From: CAZCWX01 sp964502465
GTDB lineage: Bacteria > Desulfobacterota > Binatia > Bin18
NCBI GenBank assembly: GCA_964502465.1
Contig: CAZCWX010000428.1
Location: 1 to 5,147 of the forward strand
DNA length: 5,147 nt
Direction of reading: 5' to 3'
Of this stretch, positions 1-5,147 are shown piece after piece. Within the stretch, counting starts at the first letter, position 1, and every line of letters starts with the position of its first letter. Position numbers and translations under genes: made by a program. The notes below the pieces were generated by a model. The model was not told where the DNA came from, ran no database searches, and saw nothing but the letters and a program-made list of their open reading frames with translations.

Positions 1-1
1 C

Positions 2-358
2 GCCTTCGCTCAGACCGGAGTTGGCGGGTGGATCATTGAACTCTATGGCATGGTACAAGTCGAGCCTGGCGCCAATGTCCTCACCCTCGCTGTCAAGGAC
101 GAAGAGATCCGTTTTGTGGTCCATGACTTGCGCAGCTCGGATCGGAATTTTACCGTGGCTCGGTTTCTCTCTAATATAAAACACCGTGATCCTGCCTTGT
201 ATATCAAGGGCTCCGAGATGATCCTTGACACCCTGCTGAAAGAGAAACCGAGCAAGCGGGCGCTCAAGTTGCAAGGGATGTACTATCCTGACTCCCGCCT
301 CTTTATTGTGAATAGCCTCAAGCCCCACCAAGAAACGACCCCGCGACGCGAGTTCTAG
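2..358 (+). CDS. Unrecognised protein, C-terminal fragment (5' end outside window)
   Basis: The frame is open from the left edge to a TAG at 356-358, giving about 118 residues. I do not recognise the family. An ATG at 50 exists, but the frame upstream of it reads as ordinary protein (FAQTGVGGWIIELYG), so the gene probably begins outside the window. The visible part looks like a soluble mixed alpha/beta domain: a hydrophobic strand (GGWIIELYG), further strand-like stretches (NVLTLAVKDEEIRFVVHDL), a basic helical middle with two lysine-rich stretches, and a final strand (SRLFIVNSL) before a charged tail. No transmembrane segment or catalytic motif is visible. It lies on the same strand as gspE, 234 bp upstream, so it may or may not share its transcript. 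It does not resemble the end of a secretin (GspD) or the PDZ region of GspC. Coding status is fairly sure; function unknown. Confidence 0.7.
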   Translation, partial: AFAQTGVGGWIIELYGMVQVEPGANVLTLAVKDEEIRFVVHDLRSSDRNFTVARFLSNIKHRDPALYIKGSEMILDTLLKEKPSKRALKLQGMYYPDSRLFIVNSLKPHQETTPRREF

Positions 359-454
359 AGGTTGGATTCCCGCCTGTTAGAAGCTCTTGGGAACCGCGCA
401 AGGATGCCTTGAGCAATGCTTGTAACGCAGGCGTCCTCGCTTGCCTGGCTCGGC

Positions 455-471
455 GCAGGCCAGAGGCCTGC
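455..471. repeat. Perfect 7-bp hairpin upstream of gspE
   Basis: GCAGGCC (455-461), a three-base AGA loop and GGCCTGC (465-471) form a perfect palindromic stem. No T-run follows, so it is not a typical intrinsic terminator for the upstream gene. It could be an interspersed palindromic repeat unit, a protein-binding site or an RNA hairpin in the gspE leader. The structure is directly visible; the role is not. Confidence 0.55.
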
Positions 472-479
472 ACCACAAT

Positions 480-508
480 AGGAGAATCGTTTTATGCGCG
501 ACCCCTGA
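480..508 (+). promoter_or_regulatory. Four-codon minigene (M-R-D-P-stop) with good SD ahead of gspE
   Basis: AGGAG at 480-484 lies 9 bases before an ATG at 494, which is followed by CGC GAC CCC and a TGA at 506-508. The ATG and the TGA are in the same frame as gspE, and no other stop occurs between 509 and the gspE start region. It could be a translated leader, the relic of a longer N-terminus closed by a mutation, or chance. A small inverted repeat, GTTAC (510-514) and GTAAC (522-526), follows at once. No convincing -35/-10 pair was found between 359 and 592; TACAGT at 559-564 is a weak -10 candidate without a good -35. Confidence 0.25.
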
Positions 509-579
509 GGTTACAGCTTTAGTAACAAGCGAGTCTTTTTCCTGCGGCTCAGACGTGGTACAGTCATCCTTGTGGCGAT

Positions 580-585
580 GGAGGT
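580..585 (+). promoter_or_regulatory. Ribosome-binding site deciding the gspE start (GTG 593)
   Basis: GGAGGT at 580-585 is a strong Shine-Dalgarno placed 7 bases before a GTG at 593. The earlier in-frame starts, GTG at 572 and ATG at 578, have no purine-rich stretch at a useful distance. The same heptamer, GGAGGTG, precedes gspG, which supports its use by this genome. Confidence 0.6.
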
Positions 586-592
586 GCGGTCT

Positions 593-2281
593 GTGGAGGA
601 TATTCTCCTTCAGGAAGCTGGAGTCTCAGCGAGCATCCTTGCGAAAGCCAAAGAGCGGCTCAAGGATGAGAAAGATCTTGGCGATGCCCTGCGTGAGTGT
701 GGTGCACTCGACGCCACGATGTGGGCAAAGGTGCTGGCCACTTACTACGGCCTTCCCTATAGTGAGACAATCAATCCAGGTGAGCATTACACCGAACTGC
801 TCGCGCGTGTCCCTCTCGCCTTTGCCAAGCACCACCAACTGCTCCCCCTGTCTCGACAAGAGGGTGCCGCAACGGTTGCGGTAGCGGATCCGTGCGAAAT
901 TGCCGCGCTTGATGATCTGCGGGTGCTGCTTGGGGTGCCAGTTCAACCGCTGGTTGTTCCCAAGCCACTCCTCCATGAGGCACTCACCCGTGCCTACGAT
1001 CATGCTTCGCAATCGACTCAAGATCTACTCGATACTTTGGACGAGAAAGCCCTTGACCTCGAAGCAGCAGATTGGCAGGAACCACGCGATCTGCTCGAAG
1101 CGAACGACGAGGCGCCGATTCTTCGTCTGGTCAATTCGCTCTTCTACCAGGCGAGCAAAGAACGCGCGAGCGACATTCACATAGAACCCTTCGAGCAGGA
1201 ACTCGTCATCCGTTTTCGCATTGATGGAATTTTGTATGATACCCTTTCGCCACCGAAAGCCATCCAGCCCCTGCTTGTCTCCCGCATCAAAGTCATGGCT
1301 GGGCTAAACATTGCAGAAAAGCGGCTTCCTCAAGATGGTCGCATCCGCCTCAAGGTCGCAGGCAAAGATATCGATATCCGCGTATCCGTGATTCCCACTG
1401 CCTTCGGTGAGCGCGTCGTGCTGCGCTTACTCGATCGGGCAACCGCTCTGCTTGGCCTCGAAGAGCTTGGATTGAGCGGGCACAACCTCAATCTGATCTT
1501 CCGGCTGATCCGGCAGAGCCATGGCATTGTCCTGGTGACTGGTCCCACTGGTTCGGGGAAGACGACAACCCTGTATGCCGCTTTGAGCAAGATTAACACT
1601 AGCGACAAAAATATCATTACGATCGAAGATCCTATTGAGTATCAACTGCGCGGCATCGGCCAGATGCAGGTGAATCCCAAGATTGACCTCACGTTTGCGG
1701 CAGGACTCCGTTCAATCCTGCGCCAAGACCCAGACGTGATTATGGTTGGTGAGATTCGTGATGTGGAGACCGCAGAAATTGCCATCCAGGCCGCGCTCAC
1801 TGGCCATCTCGTTTTCTCAACACTCCACACCAACGATGCGTTTGGCGCGGTCTCGCGCTTGTTAGACATGGGGACTGAGCCGTTTCTGATTTCTTCCTCG
1901 CTGCTGGGTGTTATGGCCCAACGCCTCGTCCGGCGTGTGTGTTCGCTTTGTCGGCAGGCGTATGTACCAGAAGAGCGTGAAATCCTCCAGCTTGGCCTGA
2001 CACCGGAAATGGTAGGAGGGCAGACTTTTTACCGCCCTGGTTCAGGGTGTGAGACGTGTCGGCAGAAAGGGTATCGCGGTCGTACTGGGATCCATGAATT
2101 GCTATTGTTCAACGATGAGGTTCGTGCACTGGTCATGCAAAGGGCTGATGCCGCCTCGCTCCGTCGGGCGGCGGTTGGCAAGGGAATGACGACTCTGCGC
2201 GACGACGGGGCTGAAAAAATCCTGGCAGGGATGACAACGGTGGAAGAGGTGCTGCGGGTGACGCAGGAGGAACTACTCTGA
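593..2281 (+). CDS. gspE: Type II secretion system ATPase GspE
   Basis: Cytoplasmic hexameric ATPase that powers pseudopilus assembly through GspF. Numbered from GTG 593 (562 aa): an N-terminal MshEN/T2SSE_N-type domain covers about residues 1-135, ending in the typical LPL...VAVADP segment. A linker with SDIHIEP (193-199) and RLPQDGR (244-250) follows, then the Walker A motif GPTGSGKT (317-324, Lys323), Asp box IEDPIE (344-349), Walker B region DPDVIMVGEIRD (379-390, Glu387) and His box TGHLVFSTLHTND (403-415). A tetracysteine zinc site is complete: CxxC at 450/453 and CxxC at 486/489. All the key residues are present, so it should be active. PilB of type IV pili is similar and of about this length; the downstream gspF-gspG-gspH order favours GspE. 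The start could also be GTG 572 or ATG 578, but the SD and the beginning of family-like sequence (EDILLQEAG) favour 593. Confidence 0.95.
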   Translation: MEDILLQEAGVSASILAKAKERLKDEKDLGDALRECGALDATMWAKVLATYYGLPYSETINPGEHYTELLARVPLAFAKHHQLLPLSRQEGAATVAVADPCEIAALDDLRVLLGVPVQPLVVPKPLLHEALTRAYDHASQSTQDLLDTLDEKALDLEAADWQEPRDLLEANDEAPILRLVNSLFYQASKERASDIHIEPFEQELVIRFRIDGILYDTLSPPKAIQPLLVSRIKVMAGLNIAEKRLPQDGRIRLKVAGKDIDIRVSVIPTAFGERVVLRLLDRATALLGLEELGLSGHNLNLIFRLIRQSHGIVLVTGPTGSGKTTTLYAALSKINTSDKNIITIEDPIEYQLRGIGQMQVNPKIDLTFAAGLRSILRQDPDVIMVGEIRDVETAEIAIQAALTGHLVFSTLHTNDAFGAVSRLLDMGTEPFLISSSLLGVMAQRLVRRVCSLCRQAYVPEEREILQLGLTPEMVGGQTFYRPGSGCETCRQKGYRGRTGIHELLLFNDEVRALVMQRADAASLRRAAVGKGMTTLRDDGAEKILAGMTTVEEVLRVTQEELL

Positions 2282-2358
2282 GAAGTGGTCGGTGACCAGT
2301 TGCTAAATCGGACCACACGATTTTGGGACAATGCGTTATTTGCTGAGCTATACTTTTT

Positions 2359-2406
2359 CCGTTCGCTCTGAGCGTAGCCGCACCAGCGGCGAAGTCGAAG
2401 AGCGCG
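2359..2406 (+). repeat. Inner palindromic repeat, left copy
   Basis: This copy starts CCGTTCG and contains CTGAGCGTAGC (2368-2378) and GCGAAGTCGAAG (2389-2400). It can fold on itself: CGCTCT (2364-2369) pairs with AGAGCG (2399-2404), and GCCGC (2377-2381) pairs with GCGGC (2386-2390) around an ACCA loop. Its three blocks recur in inverted orientation at 2424-2461. From memory, repeats of this CCGTTCG...CTGAGC...GTCGAAG form are scattered in many environmental bacterial genomes; that is not checked here. Confidence 0.7.
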
Positions 2407-2423
2407 ATTGTAGCAGGTGTCCT

Positions 2424-2461
2424 GGCCTTCGACTTCGCTCCGCTACGCTCAGGCCGAACGG
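2424..2461 (-). repeat. Inner palindromic repeat, right copy (inverted)
   Basis: Read on the minus strand, this carries the same blocks as the left copy (CCGTTCG, CTGAGCGTAGC, GCGAAGTCGAAG) with a shorter centre. Its own stem ends are GGCCT (2424-2428) and AGGCC (2451-2455). The variable bases next to the conserved blocks differ from the left copy but still pair within each copy. The two copies can also pair with each other across a 17-base spacer (2407-2423), giving a long hairpin in the mRNA. Confidence 0.7.
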
Positions 2462-2550
2462 GATGGCCCCAACCGCTGGTGAGGAAGTATACCAATCTTC
2501 CGTGGTCTGATTTAGTTGCCAGTTCAGGGACTGACTACTGACTACTAGCC

Positions 2551-3780
2551 ATGCCTATCTACTCATACAAGGGTCTCACCGCCCAGGGGCAGGGGGTGTC
2601 TGGAGTGGTCGATGCAGACAGCCCCAAAAGTGCCCGCTTGTCTCTGCGACGGACCGGAATCTTTCCGACAGAGGTTTCCGAGGAACGGCTTGCCGCGACT
2701 TCTCTGTCTATGAGTGATACGCGTGGGAGGGTAACCCTTTTCGAGCGAGTATCTGCGCAAGAACTGGCGCTGCTGACCCGACAGTTTGCTACGTTAGCCG
2801 GTGCCGGCCTGCCGTTGGTCGAATGCTTGAGTACCTTAATTGAACAGATGGAGCAGCCCTTGCTCAAACGCGTGCTGTCGCATGCGCGTCAACAGGTGCG
2901 TGAGGGCCGCTCCTTGGCTGATGCTCTCCGGTCTCACCCGCGCGTTTTTTCCGAGATTTACGTCAACATGGTACGAGCCGGCGAGGAAAGTGGGGCATTG
3001 GAAATCGTGCTGTCCAGGTTGGCGGACTACACCGAGGGACAAGCACGGTTGTTACGCACCGTGCAGTCTGCGCTCACTTACCCAGTGTTAATGGTGTTCG
3101 TCGCCAGCGCAATTCTTATTTTCCTCCTTGCCTATGTGGTCCCACAAGTAACACGTCTGTTCGGGGAAACTGGCCAGGTGCTCCCATTAACCACACGCAT
3201 CTTGATTGGCGTCTCGTCTTTTCTCGCGTCCTACTGGTGGAGTTTTCTGTTCCTTGGTGCACTTGCCGCCCTCGTCGGTGTTCGGCTCTTGCGTACCTCA
3301 AAGGGGCGAGAGCGGTACGACCAGATGCTGCTCCGGCTCCCTTGGGTTGGGCGCCTACTCCAGCGCTTGAGTGTGGCGCGTTTCGCACGCACGTTGAGCA
3401 CCCTGTTGACGAGTGGAGTCCCGATTTTAACCGCGCTCAACATTGTCACTACCCTCATGAGCAACGGCCTGCTCCGGCGCGCCGTGGAGGAGGCTCGGAC
3501 CAGTGTGCAAGAAGGAGACAGCTTGGCTGCACCGCTGAAGCGCAGTGGCCTGTTCCCGGCGTTATTGATCCAGATGATCGCGGTTGGGGAACGCAGCGGC
3601 GAACTCGAAACCATGTTGGCCCGTGCGGCAGATGCATACGACGAGGAAGTGACAACGTCCCTTGCGCGCCTGACGAGCCTCCTTGAACCGCTGACTATTC
3701 TCATTATGGGTGGAGTGGTACTGTTTATTGTTATGGCAATTTTATTGCCGATCTTTCAATTGAACCAACTTGTGCGTTGA
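2551..3780 (+). CDS. gspF: Type II secretion system inner-membrane platform protein GspF
   Basis: Polytopic inner-membrane protein (409 aa, usual family length) that links the GspE ATPase to the growing pseudopilus. The MPIYSYKG start is typical of GspF, which fixes the ATG at 2551. A small N-terminal cytoplasmic domain (about 1-66) is followed by two copies of the T2SSF domain: residues about 72-195, beginning LLTRQFATLAGAGLPL and containing GEESGALE (144-151), and about 275-400, beginning FARTLSTLLTSGVPI (278-292) and containing GERSGELE (346-353). Three hydrophobic segments are visible: about 178-198, 220-246 and 382-402, the expected topology. The start has no Shine-Dalgarno; the upstream bases are the tandem GACTACT end of the repeat element. 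The gap to gspE is 269 bp, unusual for two genes often adjacent or overlapping, while gspG follows after 55 bp. PilC is the type IV pilus homologue; context favours GspF. Confidence 0.95.
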   Translation: MPIYSYKGLTAQGQGVSGVVDADSPKSARLSLRRTGIFPTEVSEERLAATSLSMSDTRGRVTLFERVSAQELALLTRQFATLAGAGLPLVECLSTLIEQMEQPLLKRVLSHARQQVREGRSLADALRSHPRVFSEIYVNMVRAGEESGALEIVLSRLADYTEGQARLLRTVQSALTYPVLMVFVASAILIFLLAYVVPQVTRLFGETGQVLPLTTRILIGVSSFLASYWWSFLFLGALAALVGVRLLRTSKGRERYDQMLLRLPWVGRLLQRLSVARFARTLSTLLTSGVPILTALNIVTTLMSNGLLRRAVEEARTSVQEGDSLAAPLKRSGLFPALLIQMIAVGERSGELETMLARAADAYDEEVTTSLARLTSLLEPLTILIMGGVVLFIVMAILLPIFQLNQLVR

Positions 3781-3792
3781 AGAGAGGCGGGG

Positions 3793-3805
3793 ACCTTGCT
3801 AAGGT
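3793..3805 (+). other. Small hairpin in the gspF-gspG spacer
   Basis: ACCTT (3793-3797), loop GCT and AAGGT (3801-3805) form a perfect five-base-pair stem 13 bases after the gspF stop. No T-run follows, so it is unlikely to end transcription. It may be chance. Confidence 0.25.
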
Positions 3806-3823
3806 ACGCACACAGAGACATGC

Positions 3824-3829
3824 GGAGGT
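3824..3829 (+). promoter_or_regulatory. Ribosome-binding site of gspG
   Basis: GGAGGT lies 6 bases before ATG 3836 and 9 before the adjacent ATG 3839; either would serve. It is the same strong site seen before GTG 593 of gspE and suits a gene for an abundant subunit. Confidence 0.75.
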
Positions 3830-3835
3830 GCTGGA

Positions 3836-4342
3836 ATGATGAAGCGGCGGATGGTTGGCGTGTTCTCTCTCCCTTCTTGCTTTTCTTTACCGAGACGGCG
3901 GCGGCAGGCAAGCGATGCGCCCCCCGCCCGCGCTATCCAAGGATTCACCCTGATCGAGATTATGGTGGTGGTGTTTATTCTTGGCCTTTTGGTGACGCTG
4001 GTAGCGCCGAAGATTGTCGGTCGCACGGATGAGGCGCGGCGAACCAAAGCCGCAGCTGATCTGCGAGCGATCGAACAAGCCCTCAATCTCTATAAGCTCG
4101 ATAATGGTACCTACCCCACTACCGAGCAGGGACTCCAGGCGCTGGTGACCAAGCCTGAATCTGGCATCGTACCGGTGCGTTGGAATCCAGAGGGATATCT
4201 GGAGAAGTTGCCAGTTGATCCCTGGGGCACCCCGTATTTGTATCTGAGTAATGGCGAGCGCTATACACTCAGGTCGTTGGGCGCCGACGGCGAAGAAGGA
4301 GGGGAGGGGAAGTATGCGGATCTGGATAGCCGTGACTTATAA
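3836..4342 (+). CDS. gspG: Major pseudopilin GspG
   Basis: Main subunit of the T2SS pseudopilus, made as a prepilin in the inner membrane, then cleaved and N-methylated by the prepilin peptidase (GspO/PilD). The precursor is 168 aa. The class III cleavage motif is G36|FTLIE, with the conserved Glu at mature position 5 (E41), followed by the hydrophobic helix to about residue 60. The globular part has GspG hallmarks: DNGTYPTTEQGLQAL (89-103), LPVDPWGTPY (125-134), and the C-terminal acidic loop SLGADGEEGGEGKYADLDS (147-165), the region that binds calcium in characterised GspG proteins. The mature form is about 132 aa, normal for the family. The leader is long (36 aa, against a usual handful of residues) and rich in basic residues, including a run of four Arg; the SD at 3824 supports the 3836 start. 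The 3' end overlaps gspH by 29 bases, suggesting translational coupling. Confidence 0.95.
   Translation: MMKRRMVGVFSLPSCFSLPRRRRQASDAPPARAIQGFTLIEIMVVVFILGLLVTLVAPKIVGRTDEARRTKAAADLRAIEQALNLYKLDNGTYPTTEQGLQALVTKPESGIVPVRWNPEGYLEKLPVDPWGTPYLYLSNGERYTLRSLGADGEEGGEGKYADLDSRDL
4303..4307 (+). promoter_or_regulatory. Ribosome-binding site deciding the gspH start (ATG 4314)
   Basis: GGAGG within a purine run (about 4295-4312) lies 6 bases before ATG 4314 and inside the end of gspG. The alternative in-frame ATG at 4251, deep in gspG, has no such site, and no in-frame ATG or GTG lies closer to the prepilin cleavage site. Confidence 0.6.
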
Positions 4343-4997
4343 AAAGGACAGATGGGGAGAAACGGGGAAACGGAGAGACGGGGACGCAAGGCAAAAACAA
4401 GGGGTTTCGGTATTCCCCGATTCCCCGACTCCCCGATTCCCCGATGCTGTCACTCCTCCAGTTTGGCGCCTGCCCGCCGACAGAGGCTTTACGTTACTGG
4501 AACTGGCAGTGGTGCTGCTGATTATCGGTCTTCTCGTCACAGTGGCAGTACCCCGATTCACCGACCTGACTGGCACGCGGCTTGAATCGAGTGCACGGCG
4601 CCTCGCTGCGCTTGTCCGCTATCTCAGCGGCGAGGCTGCTTTTCGTAGTCACCTGTATCGGCTGCACTACGATTTAGACCAACAGTCCTACTGGGTGACA
4701 GTCCTCACCACTGCGCAAAATGCGGCCGAGTTCATTACCGATGATGCGCCGCTTTCACGGCCAGTACAGCTCCCACCCTCTATTGTGTTTGCCGATGTGC
4801 AAGTCCCTGATGTGGGGCGGGTGAACAGGGGGCAAGTGTATACCCACTTTTATCCGCACGGTTATATCGACCCTACGGTTATTCACTTGCGTGATCAGTC
4901 CTCGCGAGTGCTCACCGTCGTCATTCCATCGCTCACGGGAGAAGCCCAGATCTATGAAGGATATGTGGAGCCGTTTCATATGGGTGCGAGGGATTAG
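4314..4997 (+). CDS. gspH: Minor pseudopilin GspH
   Basis: Minor pseudopilin of the T2SS, expected near the tip of the pseudopilus with GspI, GspJ and GspK. From ATG 4314 the precursor is 227 aa. The prepilin motif G58|FTLLE with Glu at mature position 5 (E63) is followed by a hydrophobic helix (LAVVLLIIGLLVTVAVP). The mature protein is about 169 aa. It continues with a helical SSARRLAALVRYLSGEAAF stretch, beta-rich sequence and a C-terminal GEAQIYEGY, as in the GspH/FimT family. Assignment rests on this pattern and on its place directly after gspG. The leader is exceptionally long at 58 aa, and residues about 14-43 are encoded by repeat DNA (4354-4443). The true start is therefore the least certain point. 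It overlaps gspG by 29 bases in another frame. Confidence 0.85.
   Translation: MRIWIAVTYKKDRWGETGKRRDGDARQKQGVSVFPDSPTPRFPDAVTPPVWRLPADRGFTLLELAVVLLIIGLLVTVAVPRFTDLTGTRLESSARRLAALVRYLSGEAAFRSHLYRLHYDLDQQSYWVTVLTTAQNAAEFITDDAPLSRPVQLPPSIVFADVQVPDVGRVNRGQVYTHFYPHGYIDPTVIHLRDQSSRVLTVVIPSLTGEAQIYEGYVEPFHMGARD
4354..4443. repeat. Inverted clusters of 8-bp CGGGGA repeats in the gspH leader region
   Basis: The right cluster is four tandem 8-mers, ATTCCCCG with one ACTCCCCG variant (4412-4443). The left cluster reads the same motif on the other strand: GGGGA at 4354-4358, 4364-4368 and 4380-4384 and a GGAGA variant at 4372-4376, mostly at 8-base spacing. The clusters face each other across about 27 bases and could form a strong hairpin in the mRNA just after the gspG stop. 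The region is nevertheless open in the gspH frame. Confidence 0.75.
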
Positions 4998-5147
4998 GGG
5001 TTGGCAGCTGGGACGGAAGAGGCGAGAGGATATCGCAAACCTCAAGGGATGTGTACACGTGTTTAACCATGTCTTAATCCCAGCAGCGTGCGCCATCCGC
5101 ACGGAAATGAGCAGGAGCAGCACAGGCGGGTGCCTAGCGCACGCTAC
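4954..5147 (+). CDS. Possible start of the next gene, open to window edge
   Basis: From ATG 4954, inside the end of gspH, one frame is open to the right edge (about 64 codons). A second in-frame ATG lies at 5107. In T2SS operons gspI commonly follows gspH, and the pseudopilins here have long leaders, so this could be the unusually long start of GspI. No prepilin motif (G|FTLLE) appears within the window, no strong SD precedes either ATG (a weak GGGAG at 4937-4941), and the translation is not recognisable. It may equally be chance. The region also contains overlapping palindromes GTGTACAC (5051-5058) and ACACGTGT (5055-5062), and a hairpin of GTGCG (5088-5092) with CGCAC (5098-5102). Confidence 0.2.
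   Translation, partial: MKDMWSRFIWVRGIRGWQLGRKRREDIANLKGCVHVFNHVLIPAACAIRTEMSRSSTGGCLAHA

Larger units (their letters stand above)
2284..2546. mobile_element. MITE-like non-coding repeat element between gspE and gspF
   Basis: This 263-bp stretch holds no plausible gene and is symmetrical about its centre. The outer ends are imperfect inverted repeats. The left end starts with AGTGGTC (2284-2290) and has the core CTAAATCGGACCAC (2303-2316). The right end has GTGGTCTGATTTAG (2502-2515), matching the reverse complement of the left core at 13 of 14 bases, and finishes with two tandem GACTACT units (2533-2546). A middle pair, TATACTT (2349-2355) and AAGTATA (2485-2491), continues the symmetry. 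A second inverted pair is nested inside (2359-2406 and 2424-2461). There is no transposase, so it would be a non-autonomous element or an old repeat. No clear target-site duplication was found, though ACTACT occurs at 2272-2277 and 2541-2546. Palindrome certain, mobility inferred. Confidence 0.6.

Noticed and set aside
441..884. Plus-strand 147-codon frame overlapping the gspE start
   Set aside because: Half of it overlaps gspE in another frame; the translation is low-complexity Ser/Arg/Cys-rich, and no SD or family resemblance is seen.
494..2281. TGA readthrough extending GspE to ATG 494
   Set aside because: TGA ends both gspE and gspF, no selenocysteine-type element is apparent, and the N-terminal domain is complete without the extension.
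2359..2461. Intrinsic terminator after gspE
   Set aside because: The hairpin potential is strong but no T-run follows it, and the downstream genes belong to the same pathway, so full termination is unlikely; partial attenuation remains possible.
3237..3686. Plus-strand 149-codon frame inside gspF
   Set aside because: It is fully nested in gspF, which has clear family motifs throughout; the composition is Pro/Arg/Cys-rich as in shadow frames.
593..3780. Type IV pilus pilB-pilC pair instead of gspE-gspF
   Set aside because: The proteins alone are compatible with either, but the adjacent gene has the GspG-specific PTTEQGLQAL, DPWGTPY and C-terminal acidic loop features, and gspH follows.
4412..4443. 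CRISPR-like short tandem repeats
   Set aside because: The units are 8 bp and contiguous, with no spacers.
4755..5123. Minus-strand frame whose N-terminus looks like a signal peptide (LLLLISVRMAHAAG)
   Set aside because: Most of it lies antisense to the well-supported gspH, it has no recognisable domain, and the signal-like stretch comes from a short run of chance hydrophobic codons.

Overview
The window carries four consecutive plus-strand genes of a type II secretion system (T2SS): the ATPase gspE, the inner-membrane platform gspF, the major pseudopilin gspG and the minor pseudopilin gspH. They follow the 3' end of an unrecognised gene. This implies a diderm (Gram-negative) bacterium. The moderately GC-rich DNA, the T2SS and the abundance of palindromic intergenic repeats suggest an uncultured, repeat-rich environmental lineage, but the sequence does not allow a taxonomic call.

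Layout: 2-358, C-terminal part of an unknown protein. 359-592, a gap with a perfect 17-bp hairpin and a four-codon minigene with a good Shine-Dalgarno (SD). 593-2281, gspE. 2284-2546, a symmetrical, non-coding, MITE-like repeat element separating gspE from gspF. 2551-3780, gspF. 3781-3835, a short spacer with the gspG ribosome-binding site. 3836-4342, gspG. 4314-4997, gspH, overlapping the end of gspG and containing an inverted set of 8-bp repeats in its leader-peptide region. 4998-5147, no recognisable gene; one frame stays open to the window edge.

Function: cytoplasmic GspE hydrolyses ATP and, through GspF in the inner membrane, drives assembly of a pseudopilus made mainly of GspG, with GspH among the minor tip subunits, to push folded proteins out through the outer-membrane secretin. 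The secretin, GspC, the prepilin peptidase and the other minor pseudopilins are not in the window; some may lie downstream.

The unusual feature is how much repeat DNA sits in this operon. The gspE-gspF junction holds a 263-bp nested inverted-repeat element whose two inner copies show compensatory base changes, and gspF has no visible SD next to its start. The gspH leader contains a second repeat structure, in a part of the protein that should be removed by prepilin peptidase. I see no wholly new protein system here.
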